Shown: one piece after another, positions 1 through 5,786 of the stretch
Layout: each line of letters opens with the position of its first letter
How positions within the stretch are numbered: position 1 is the first letter of the stretch
Source: Spirochaetales bacterium
GTDB taxonomy: Bacteria > Spirochaetota > Spirochaetia > DSM-27196 > PWMO01
Reading direction: 5' to 3'
Length of the DNA stretch: 9,036 nt
Assembly (NCBI GenBank): GCA_007130025.1
Contig: SLTF01000119.1
Location: 1-9,036, forward strand
The notes under the pieces: model-generated
The model's database searches: none
Seen by the model: the letters and a program-made list of their open reading frames with translations, nothing else
Told to the model about the DNA's origin: nothing
Position numbers and translations under genes: made by a program

Positions 1-456
1 CTCGATGGCATCCGGTTCGATGGGACGACGGGTCCAGTTGTAGCGCTGAAACTTTTTCTTCTTCTCGACGCTGATGCCAAGCGCCGCCTCGAGCACACTG
101 CCAAGGTCACGCTTCTCATACTCCAGCAGATCAACCGCCGGTTTCAAATCCACGATGGAGGCGATACGTGAGCCGTAGCCCTTGAAGAGCAGCGACTGGT
201 CACTCATCGCATCGTACATGATCTTTTCGATCGCCGGATGCTCGAACAGCTGTTGCAGATCCTGATTGCTCAAGGGAAAGGGATCGACGATGGCGGCGCG
301 GTCGCCGTCGAAGAGCTGTATCAGGCAGAGCGTTTCGCCGTACTGGTGCAGGTTGAACTCGCCCTCGATATCGAGGGCAACGGAGGGATGATCGCGCTCA
401 AGGGAGGAGAGGTACTCGGAAAACGCGCGGGAATCGGAAATCACGAGATGGTTCAT
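1..456 (-). CDS. rnd: RNase D-type 3'-5' exonuclease, N-terminal 152 residues (runs off the left edge)
   Basis: A DEDD-superfamily exonuclease that would trim RNA 3' ends (tRNA or other structured RNA) in the cytoplasm, using two metal ions. Seen in the translation: an Exo I motif VALDIEGEF with acidic residues D29 and E31, followed by LCLIQLFDG. An Exo II region KIMYDAMSDQSLL supplies D86. The segment SIVDLKPAVDLL (D103) and the run NWTRRPIEPDAIE precede where the Exo III motif (Y or H, three residues, D) should lie. That motif falls just outside the window, so the catalytic site is incomplete here and DEDDy versus DEDDh cannot be read. Whether HRDC domains follow, as in Escherichia coli RNase D, cannot be seen. 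The ATG at 456 is the only in-frame start close to the conserved region, but no clear Shine-Dalgarno precedes it; another ATG seven bases upstream is out of frame. It lies 47 bp after the asparaginase gene and may be read through from it. The family is secure; the exact substrate is inferred. Confidence 0.85.
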   Translation of the reverse strand, partial: MNHLVISDSRAFSEYLSSLERDHPSVALDIEGEFNLHQYGETLCLIQLFDGDRAAIVDPFPLSNQDLQQLFEHPAIEKIMYDAMSDQSLLFKGYGSRIASIVDLKPAVDLLEYEKRDLGSVLEAALGISVEKKKKFQRYNWTRRPIEPDAIE

Positions 457-503
457 GCGGCATGATACGCGGTGTCGGCAGGTAGGGGCAACCGCGACGG
501 GCG

Positions 504-1508
504 CTACAGTGAACGGCGCACGCGGTCGATGTCGCCGTCGTACGCACCGAGCAGGGCGAGCAGCCGCATGCGCGCCTTGCCGCCGTCGATCTCCTGGAGC
601 GGAACCGCTCCAGCGGAAATCAGATCGTCGTAGTTTCCGCGCCCGGGTTGAGACCAGAGCCCTCCGCGTTCGCAGCGCGAGACAAAGGCGACCAGAACGC
701 CGCGCGCTGTTGCCGCGGCGGCGGCGTCGACCACCGCGGCTGGGGCGGTGCCCGCGCCAAAGGACTCGATTACCACCGCCTTCGCGCCCGCGTTCACCGC
801 CGCGTCAATCAGCGTGCCGTCTGCCGCGGCACAGAGCCGAATGAGATAGACCCCATCACCGAGCAGCCAGGGGCGGATCGCGGTGGGGCGGTCGTGGCGC
901 CCGTAGAGCCGGACCTCACCCGCCGAGACGCGTCCGAGCACGTCACCGAGCGCGTCAAAGGCGTGCAACGAGATGGTGTCGCTCTTGCGTACGCGGGCGG
1001 CGGGGAAGACCTGACCGGCAAAGCAGACAACCACTCCCACGCGTCGGGCCTGCGGACTGATTGCCACACGGATCGAATCGCGGATATTCCCCGGTCCGTC
1101 GCCGTCGGGGCTCGCGGCGTTTCGCTGCGCCCCGGTGAACACGATGGGAACCTCCCCGTCGTGCCAGAGATCGGTGAGGAAGGCCACCTCTTCCAGGATG
1201 TCGGTGCCGTGGGTAACCACAACGCCGGCGATGCCCGACACTTCGGCCGCCTCACACGCGGCGCGCGCCACGGTTGCGACGTCGTCCAGGAGCATCAGAT
1301 GGCTGGGCTTGCTGATGACGTCGCGCGTTTGAAACCGCGCGAGGGTGTCAATCTCGGCCACCGACTCCAACAGCTGCTCGCCGCTGCGCTGCAGCACTGC
1401 CTCGGTGGTAGGAACCGTTGCGATGGTGCCGCCGCAGGCAACCAAGGTCACCCGCGGCAGGTCGCACGTCAAAGGATCAGGGTTTGGGGGAGCGCTTGGC
1501 GAAGTCAT
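504..1508 (-). CDS. asparaginase family amidohydrolase (L-asparaginase-like)
   Basis: This 334-residue protein belongs to the bacterial asparaginase/glutaminase family, which hydrolyses a side-chain amide to the acid and ammonia through a threonine nucleophile. Visible signatures: VACGGTIATV with the nucleophile candidate T28; VVVTHGTDILEEVAFL with T102 and D103; VFTGAQRNAASPDGDGPGN, corresponding to the usual ITGAMR region; and VRKSDTISLHAF with K175 in the position of the catalytic lysine. SFGAGTAP and VSRCERGG match the C-terminal domain. There is no signal peptide, so it should be cytoplasmic. The start at 1508 is chosen because TTTGAGGCGG lies a proper distance upstream; the frame stays open to 1565 but that part is only shadow of the upstream gene. 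It overlaps the deacetylase-like gene by 32 bp, suggesting coupled translation. HGTDI replaces the commoner HGTDT, and I see no obvious tyrosine in the flexible loop after GGTIA. The substrate may be asparagine or another small amide such as a half-amide. Confidence 0.88.
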   Translation of the reverse strand: MTSPSAPPNPDPLTCDLPRVTLVACGGTIATVPTTEAVLQRSGEQLLESVAEIDTLARFQTRDVISKPSHLMLLDDVATVARAACEAAEVSGIAGVVVTHGTDILEEVAFLTDLWHDGEVPIVFTGAQRNAASPDGDGPGNIRDSIRVAISPQARRVGVVVCFAGQVFPAARVRKSDTISLHAFDALGDVLGRVSAGEVRLYGRHDRPTAIRPWLLGDGVYLIRLCAAADGTLIDAAVNAGAKAVVIESFGAGTAPAAVVDAAAAATARGVLVAFVSRCERGGLWSQPGRGNYDDLISAGAVPLQEIDGGKARMRLLALLGAYDGDIDRVRRSL

Positions 1509-2358
1509 CGGCAACCGCCTCAAACGTACCCCACTCGACACCACTATGTTTGTTGATGTACTCAATCAACCGCTCGAGCATGAGCAGGTTCTGCGGGCGA
1601 CCGGAGACGTCAGGATGGATGGTCAGCAGGTAGACCGCGTAATCCATCTCGCGATAGATCCAGTCAAACTGGTCTTTCCAGAGCGTCTCGATGTCGCGCG
1701 GGTTCACAAAGCCGTGGCTGTTGGCGTTGGCCTTGATGAACAGCATCGGGGGGAGGTCGTCGAGATACCAGCTTGCCGGCAACTCGATCAGATTGGTTAC
1801 CTTGTCCCCACGGACGAAGGGCTTCATCCAGGTCTCGGCCGGTTTGGAGTAGTCGATCTTGGTGTAGGAGTCACCCAAGCGTACGTAGTAGGGCGTGTGG
1901 TCGTCGTGCATGAGGCTGTTGTCGTACTTGATGCCCGCCTCAATCAAGAGTTCCACCGAGGTCTGTGATACCTCCCACCAGGGGGCGACGTACCCAACCG
2001 GCTTCCGGCCGGAAAACGTCTCGATCAGACCGATACACTTGTGCAGAATCGCGTGCTCCTGCTCGCGCGAGAGCGCCAGCGGATTCTCATGAGTATACCC
2101 GTGCAGACCAATCTCGTGGCCCGCCGCAACCGCCAACTCGGTTTCCCTGGGAAAACTCTCGATGGTGTGGCCGGGAATGAAAAAGGTGGTCTTCATGTCA
2201 AAGCGGCGGAACAGTTCGACAAGCCGGGGCATACCCACCTCACCGCCGAAGACGCCGCGCGAGATATCCATCGGCGAGTCTTCGCCGCCGTAGGACCCAA
2301 GCCAGCCGGCAACCGCGTCACAGTGGACACCTGCCGCACACATGATCTTCTTCGCCAT
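1477..2358 (-). CDS. NodB-fold deacetylase of the HpPgdA / cyclic imidase / PuuE type
   Basis: A 293-residue metal-dependent hydrolase of the polysaccharide deacetylase (NodB) superfamily. It has no signal peptide or transmembrane segment, so it should act in the cytoplasm. Seen: an N-terminal CDAVAGWLGSYGGEDSP block containing D14; HEIGLHGYTHENP with the two likely metal ligands H86 and H90; GYVAPWWEVS near residues 121-130; DNSLMHDDHTPYYVRLGD; ELPASWYLDDLPP; and a C-terminal TIHPDVSGRPQ with a histidine near residue 247. From memory, this series matches Helicobacter pylori HP0310 (PgdA) and bacterial cyclic imidases of about 293 residues, not secreted chitin deacetylases. The first aspartate of the family motif appears to be H12 (GVHCDAV), which is unusual if confirmed. 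The start at 2358 follows a near-perfect AAGGAGGAAGAG ribosome site; the open frame up to 2448 overlaps the upstream ATPase gene and is not used. It lies 14 bp after livF and overlaps the asparaginase. Ring-opening of a cyclic imide or ureide is an inference from family and context. Confidence 0.85.
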   Translation of the reverse strand: MAKKIMCAAGVHCDAVAGWLGSYGGEDSPMDISRGVFGGEVGMPRLVELFRRFDMKTTFFIPGHTIESFPRETELAVAAGHEIGLHGYTHENPLALSREQEHAILHKCIGLIETFSGRKPVGYVAPWWEVSQTSVELLIEAGIKYDNSLMHDDHTPYYVRLGDSYTKIDYSKPAETWMKPFVRGDKVTNLIELPASWYLDDLPPMLFIKANANSHGFVNPRDIETLWKDQFDWIYREMDYAVYLLTIHPDVSGRPQNLLMLERLIEYINKHSGVEWGTFEAVADDFAKRSPKP

Positions 2359-2372
2359 CTCTTCCTCCTTGC

Positions 2373-3083
2373 TTACATACCCAGGTACGCCCGACGCACC
2401 TCGTCGGACGCGCCAAGCTCTTCTGCGCTTCCTGCCAGCGCGACCCAACCGTTCTCCAGCACGTAGCCTCGATCCACAAACTTCAGCGTCTGCTTCACGT
2501 TCTGCTCGACGATGAGCACCGTCACCCCCTCCGAGCGGATGCGCGCCACGCGGTCCATCACTTCCTGCACCAGAACCGGCGCAAGTCCGAGCGACGGCTC
2601 ATCGAGCATCAGCAGGCGGGGCAACGCCATCAACCCGCGGCCGAGGGCGAGCATCTGCTGCTCGCCGCCGGACAACGATCCCGCCATCTGGGCCCGTCGC
2701 TCGGGAAGACGGGGGAACATCGCGTAGACCCGGTCAAGCGAAGACTTCAGTTTCGCCCGAGCGCGCCTGGTGAAGGCTCCCAGCATCAGATTATCCTCGA
2801 CGCTCAGAAAAGGAAAGACCAGGCGCCCTTCGGGCACCTGCACCAGGCCCCGTTCCACCCGCTCGTGTGCGGGCACTCCGTTGATGGGTTCACCATCAAA
2901 GACGACAGTGCCTTCCCGCGCCGGCACCAGGCCGGAAATTGCCCGCAGCAGCGTGGTCTTGCCCGCCGCGTTGGCGCCAAGAACCGTAACCGCCTCACCG
3001 TCGTTGACCGACACCGAGACCTCGTGCAGTGCGATCATGTCTCCGTAGGAGACGCCGAGTTTGGTGACTTCAAGCAGACTCAA
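2373..3083 (-). CDS. livF: HAAT-family ABC transporter ATP-binding protein, LivF type
   Basis: The second ATPase of a branched-chain-amino-acid-family importer, forming the nucleotide-binding heterodimer with the LivG-type protein under the LivH/LivM channel. In 236 residues it carries Walker A GANAAGKTT (36-44), a Q-loop region VQVPEGRLVFPFLSV (81-95), the intact signature LSGGEQQMLALGRGLM (137-152), Walker B LLMLDEPSLGL (157-167), and VEQN at the switch position, where LivF proteins carry Q instead of the canonical H. The short length without a C-terminal extension also fits LivF. The best start is a TTG at 3083 behind GGGGGAG; no ATG or GTG is available in frame near the expected N-terminus. 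It overlaps livG by 14 bp, and the deacetylase-like gene follows after 14 bp. The specificity named by the symbol is not implied: this family also moves amides, urea and other small molecules. Confidence 0.93.
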   Translation of the reverse strand: MSLLEVTKLGVSYGDMIALHEVSVSVNDGEAVTVLGANAAGKTTLLRAISGLVPAREGTVVFDGEPINGVPAHERVERGLVQVPEGRLVFPFLSVEDNLMLGAFTRRARAKLKSSLDRVYAMFPRLPERRAQMAGSLSGGEQQMLALGRGLMALPRLLMLDEPSLGLAPVLVQEVMDRVARIRSEGVTVLIVEQNVKQTLKFVDRGYVLENGWVALAGSAEELGASDEVRRAYLGM

Positions 3084-3789
3084 TGGGCTCCCCCAGATAG
3101 ACCGAGATCACCTGCGCGTCGCGGGTAACCACCGCCGGCGGTCCTTCGATCAGCACGGCTCCCTGGTTGAGTACCAGAACCTTCTCCGCGATCCGCATGA
3201 TGGCGTTCATGTTGTGTTCAATCACCAGAAAGGTGAGTCCTTCGGCGTTGAGTTCCTGCACCAGCGAAAGGGTCTCGTTGACTTCGGTGGGGTTGAGTCC
3301 CCCCATGATTTCGTCGAGCAACATGAGCTTGGGGCCGGTGGCCAGAGCACGGGCAACCTCCAGCCGCTTGCGAAGCGCGAGCGGCAGGCTGTGCGCTACG
3401 GTGTCGGTGAACCGTTCCAGGCCCAGGCGCTTCAGCGTAACGCGGGCGGTCTCGCGCGCCTCGGCCGGCCCCTGCCCCCGGGTCAGAGCACCTACCATCA
3501 CATTGTCCAGCACCGTGAGTCCGCCGAAGGGCTTCACCACCTGAAAGGTGCGCCCGATACCCATTCGGTTTCGGTCTGCAGGCCCTAGGTGTGAGAGGTC
3601 CTTGCCCTCGAACATCACCGAACCCGAAGATGGACGAACCAGCCCGGACACCACATTGAACAGGGTGGTCTTCCCCGCGCCGTTTGGCCCGATCAAACCA
3701 ACGATCTGTCCCTTCTCTACGGTGAATGAAGCGTGGTCAACGGCGCGAAGACCAACGAAGTCTACGGTTACGGCTCGAACCTCAAGCAT
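3070..3789 (-). CDS. livG: HAAT-family ABC transporter ATP-binding protein, LivG type
   Basis: The first ATPase of the importer, 239 residues. Seen: Walker A GPNGAGKTT (34-42), the Q-loop at Q83 in GIGRTFQVVKPFGGLTV, Walker B LMLLDEIMGGLNPTE (155-169), and the H-switch at H192 in VIEHNMNAIMRIAEKV. The ABC signature is degenerate: SLPLALRKRLEVARAL at about 134-149 lacks the SGG of the consensus. From memory, similar LTLAxRKRLE variants occur in a LivG subgroup paired with LDEVMAGL-type Walker B segments, so this is probably functional, with the canonical signature supplied by LivF. The ATG at 3789 follows a strong GGGGAGGAAGG site and overlaps the livM stop by 8 bp, which fits translational coupling within the operon. 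The protein lies on the cytoplasmic face of the inner membrane. Confidence 0.93.
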   Translation of the reverse strand: MLEVRAVTVDFVGLRAVDHASFTVEKGQIVGLIGPNGAGKTTLFNVVSGLVRPSSGSVMFEGKDLSHLGPADRNRMGIGRTFQVVKPFGGLTVLDNVMVGALTRGQGPAEARETARVTLKRLGLERFTDTVAHSLPLALRKRLEVARALATGPKLMLLDEIMGGLNPTEVNETLSLVQELNAEGLTFLVIEHNMNAIMRIAEKVLVLNQGAVLIEGPPAVVTRDAQVISVYLGEPIESA

Positions 3790-4786
3790 CGGCCTTCCTC
3801 CCCGAATCCATCAACCGGCGAAGGCGGCGGCCAATCAGACGAACCCCGGCGATCGCGCCGTTGGGTGCAGCGAGCACGATGACCATCAGCAAGAACCCGT
3901 AGACCACGAGGGCCGGGCCACCGCCAACCCTCGCGCGCAGAATCTCGCCCAATGGAATCACAATGGCCGCCCCCAGGACCGGACCAAGGGTAGTTCCCAT
4001 TCCGCCCACAATTGCCACGAGTGCAATCTGTACGGAGAGCTCAAACTGCGTGGTGCTGTCCGGGTCAATGTACTGGATGAAGGTGGCGTAGACCGCTCCC
4101 GCACAGGCGGCAAGGGCGGCCGAGAGCGCGGCGGCAACCACCTTGGAGCGCACAACACGCACCCCAAGGGAGCGCGCGGCGTCTTCGTCTTCACGGAGCG
4201 CAACGAGGTAGTAACCCAACCGCGACCGCTCGATGGCTATTGAGATGCCAACCGTCAGCACCAGCAGACCGAGGCCGGTGTACCAGTACGCCCAGAGATT
4301 TGGAAACAGCATGTTCTGCGGACCGCCGCGAAACGGAAGCAGCAGCCCCGCTGCACCCCGGGTAAGATCGCGCCAGTTCACGTTGACGATGTGGACCACG
4401 ATGCCAAACGCCAGCGTCGCGAGCACGAAGAAGGGGCCCTTCAAACGGAACGTAATGACGCCCAGCAGGGCACCCAGCGCGCCGGCGAGGAGGGCGCCCA
4501 CAAAGACGCCAATCCAGGGAGTGATGCCGAGACGCAGGAAGAGCAGGCTCGAGGTATAAGCACCCACGCCGAAGAAGGCGGCGTGGCCCAGCGAGAGTCC
4601 ACCCGCAAACCCGGCGGAGATGTTCCACGCGGTTGCAAGGGACGCCCAGATCAGAACCGTAATCCCCAGATCGAGCCAGTAGATGTCTCGAATCACCAGG
4701 GGCACGCAGAGCAGCAGCACCAGCGCGACGGCGAAGGCGATGCGTTGACCGGACGGCGACGTCAAGGAGGCGCTTTTGATGGGCAT
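3782..4786 (-). CDS. livM: HAAT-family ABC transporter permease, LivM type
   Basis: An integral inner-membrane permease of 334 residues that pairs with the LivH-type protein to form the substrate channel. After a short polar N-terminus (MPIKSASLTSPSGQR) come strongly hydrophobic segments starting with IAFAVALVLLLCVPLVI (about 16-32). The family block NISAGFAGGLSLGHAAFFGVGA lies near residues 55-76. The cytoplasmic coupling loop LREDEDAARSLGVRVVRSKV is followed by further helices and AIVGGMGTTLGPVLGAAIV, a hallmark of this permease family. The C-terminus is basic (RLIGRRLRRLMDSGRK), as expected for a cytoplasmic tail. The ATG at 4786 follows GGAGG with suitable spacing and lies only 3 bp after the livH stop; its end overlaps livG. 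There is no fusion to an ATPase, unlike some LivM homologues. Confidence 0.93.
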   Translation of the reverse strand: MPIKSASLTSPSGQRIAFAVALVLLLCVPLVIRDIYWLDLGITVLIWASLATAWNISAGFAGGLSLGHAAFFGVGAYTSSLLFLRLGITPWIGVFVGALLAGALGALLGVITFRLKGPFFVLATLAFGIVVHIVNVNWRDLTRGAAGLLLPFRGGPQNMLFPNLWAYWYTGLGLLVLTVGISIAIERSRLGYYLVALREDEDAARSLGVRVVRSKVVAAALSAALAACAGAVYATFIQYIDPDSTTQFELSVQIALVAIVGGMGTTLGPVLGAAIVIPLGEILRARVGGGPALVVYGFLLMVIVLAAPNGAIAGVRLIGRRLRRLMDSGRKADA

Positions 4787-4789
4787 CTC

Positions 4790-5671
4790 TCAACCTCCGT
4801 AGACTTCGGCACCGCGGCGCCCGAAGAACCCCTGCGGACGCACGACCAGGACCAGCAGGAAGACCGCGAAGTAGGATAACTCGCCCCACGCCGTGCCGAG
4901 AAGGAAGCCCGCTCCCGCGCGGATAATGCCGACCAGGAGGGCGGCGACAACCGCCCCCGGCACCGACCCGAGCCCGCCAAGCACTACGATCACGAAGATT
5001 GTCACGATATGGGTCTGGCCGACACGGGGAAAAATGGTGAAGATGGGCGCAACCAGAACTCCCATTGCACCGGCAGCGGCCACCGCCACGGAATAGGTGA
5101 AGAGATAGACACGCTTGACGTCAATCCCCATCAAAGCCGCCGCACGGCGATTCTGAGCGACGGCCTGGATCGCCTTACCGTACATGGTCCGCGTCAGGAA
5201 GAACCAGAGTCCGAGTGCAAACAGCATGGCGGCGGCAAACGACACGCTCATCGCCACGCTGAGCCGAACGCCCCCAACCACAAACACCGATCCGCTCGCA
5301 AAAGTGCTCACTGAACGGATATCCGCCTGCCACAGGGTAAGCGCGGCGTTTTGCAACAGAATCGAGAGGCCAAGCGTTGCAAATACCACGGTAACGTCGG
5401 GTTTTCCGATCGATCGCTGAATGATCACACGATCCACCGCAACACCCAACAGAAAGATCACGGGGGTAATCAGAAAGACGGACACGTAGGGATCAAGACC
5501 AAAGATCGCCCAGAGCCAGTACGCACCGTACATGCCGAGCATCATGAACTCCGCATGGGCAAAGTTCACCACCCGAAGTACCCCAAAAATCAGCGTCAGA
5601 CCCACGGCCAGGAGCGCGTAGAGCCCTCCGATCAAGAGTCCGTTCGCGACAATCTGCAGGACTAACTGCAT
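4790..5671 (-). CDS. livH: HAAT-family ABC transporter permease, LivH type
   Basis: The other half of the membrane channel, 293 residues and almost wholly hydrophobic. The N-terminus reads MQLVLQIVANGLLIGG and runs into YALLAVGLTLIFGVLRVVNF and AHAEFMMLG, the diagnostic LivH opening. The coupling loop AVAQNRRAAALMGIDVKRVY lies near residues 175-194. The conserved VVLGGLGSVPGAVVAALLVG segment lies in the C-terminal third, and the protein ends with VRPQGFFGRRG, typical of LivH. The ATG at 5671 is preceded by GAGGGAGAGG. It is the first gene after the hairpin-bearing spacer that separates the membrane components from the binding protein, so its expression may be lower than that of the binding protein. 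Substrate identity cannot be read from the permease. Confidence 0.94.
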   Translation of the reverse strand: MQLVLQIVANGLLIGGLYALLAVGLTLIFGVLRVVNFAHAEFMMLGMYGAYWLWAIFGLDPYVSVFLITPVIFLLGVAVDRVIIQRSIGKPDVTVVFATLGLSILLQNAALTLWQADIRSVSTFASGSVFVVGGVRLSVAMSVSFAAAMLFALGLWFFLTRTMYGKAIQAVAQNRRAAALMGIDVKRVYLFTYSVAVAAAGAMGVLVAPIFTIFPRVGQTHIVTIFVIVVLGGLGSVPGAVVAALLVGIIRAGAGFLLGTAWGELSYFAVFLLVLVVRPQGFFGRRGAEVYGG

Positions 5672-5730
5672 GCCTCTCCCTCGCAGAACAAGATGGGGCC
5701 GCCAACTCGGCGACCCTCACAAAAACCATA

Positions 5731-5761
5731 CCGCCCGGAAGCTCTGCGGCACTCCGGGCGG
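5731..5761 (-). terminator. hairpin with T run between binding protein and permease genes (partial or attenuating terminator)
   Basis: A perfect 9-bp GC-rich stem, CCGCCCGGA pairing with TCCGGGCGG around a 13-nt loop. Read on the minus strand it is followed by TATGGTTTTTG, so the T run begins five bases beyond the stem. It lies in the 115-bp spacer between the binding protein stop (5787) and livH (5671). Because transporter genes with no visible promoter of their own follow, the likely role is partial termination or 3'-end protection, giving more binding protein than membrane components. That arrangement is common in ABC operons; no expression data are available here. Confidence 0.6.
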
Positions 5762-5779
5762 GGAAGCAGCGTGCTTCCC
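5761..5779 (-). repeat. short perfect hairpin abutting the terminator-like stem
   Basis: An 8-bp perfect inverted repeat, GGGAAGCA pairing with TGCTTCCC around a 3-nt loop, starting 8 bp after the stop codon of the binding-protein gene. It shares its last base with the following terminator-like stem. Part of the sequence that closes it (GCTTCC) recurs inside the next hairpin, so a competing fold is possible. On its own it has no T run. It may protect the 3' end of the upstream message or modulate the neighbouring hairpin. Confidence 0.5.
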
Positions 5780-5786
5780 GGATGTT

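Noticed and set aside
238..465. Small plus-strand frame of 75 codons at the left end
   Set aside because: It is antisense to the RNase D-type gene, whose reverse-strand translation carries clear Exo I and Exo II motifs.
457..503. Possible terminator or promoter between the asparaginase and RNase D genes
   Set aside because: I see no stable stem followed by a T run and no convincing -35/-10 pair in these 47 bases.
648..1556. Long plus-strand open frame (302 codons) opposite the asparaginase gene
   Set aside because: It mirrors a well-supported gene on the other strand, has no recognisable domain, is arginine- and glycine-rich as GC-rich antisense frames are, and has no ribosome site.
2359..2448. 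30-residue N-terminal extension of the deacetylase-like protein
   Set aside because: It lies inside the livF coding end, is very arginine-rich, and the ATG at 2358 has an excellent ribosome site and the conserved family N-terminus.
4191..4889. Minus-strand frame of 232 codons overlapping livM and livH
   Set aside because: Arginine-rich alternative-frame translation of two clear permease genes, with no hydrophobic pattern or motif of its own.
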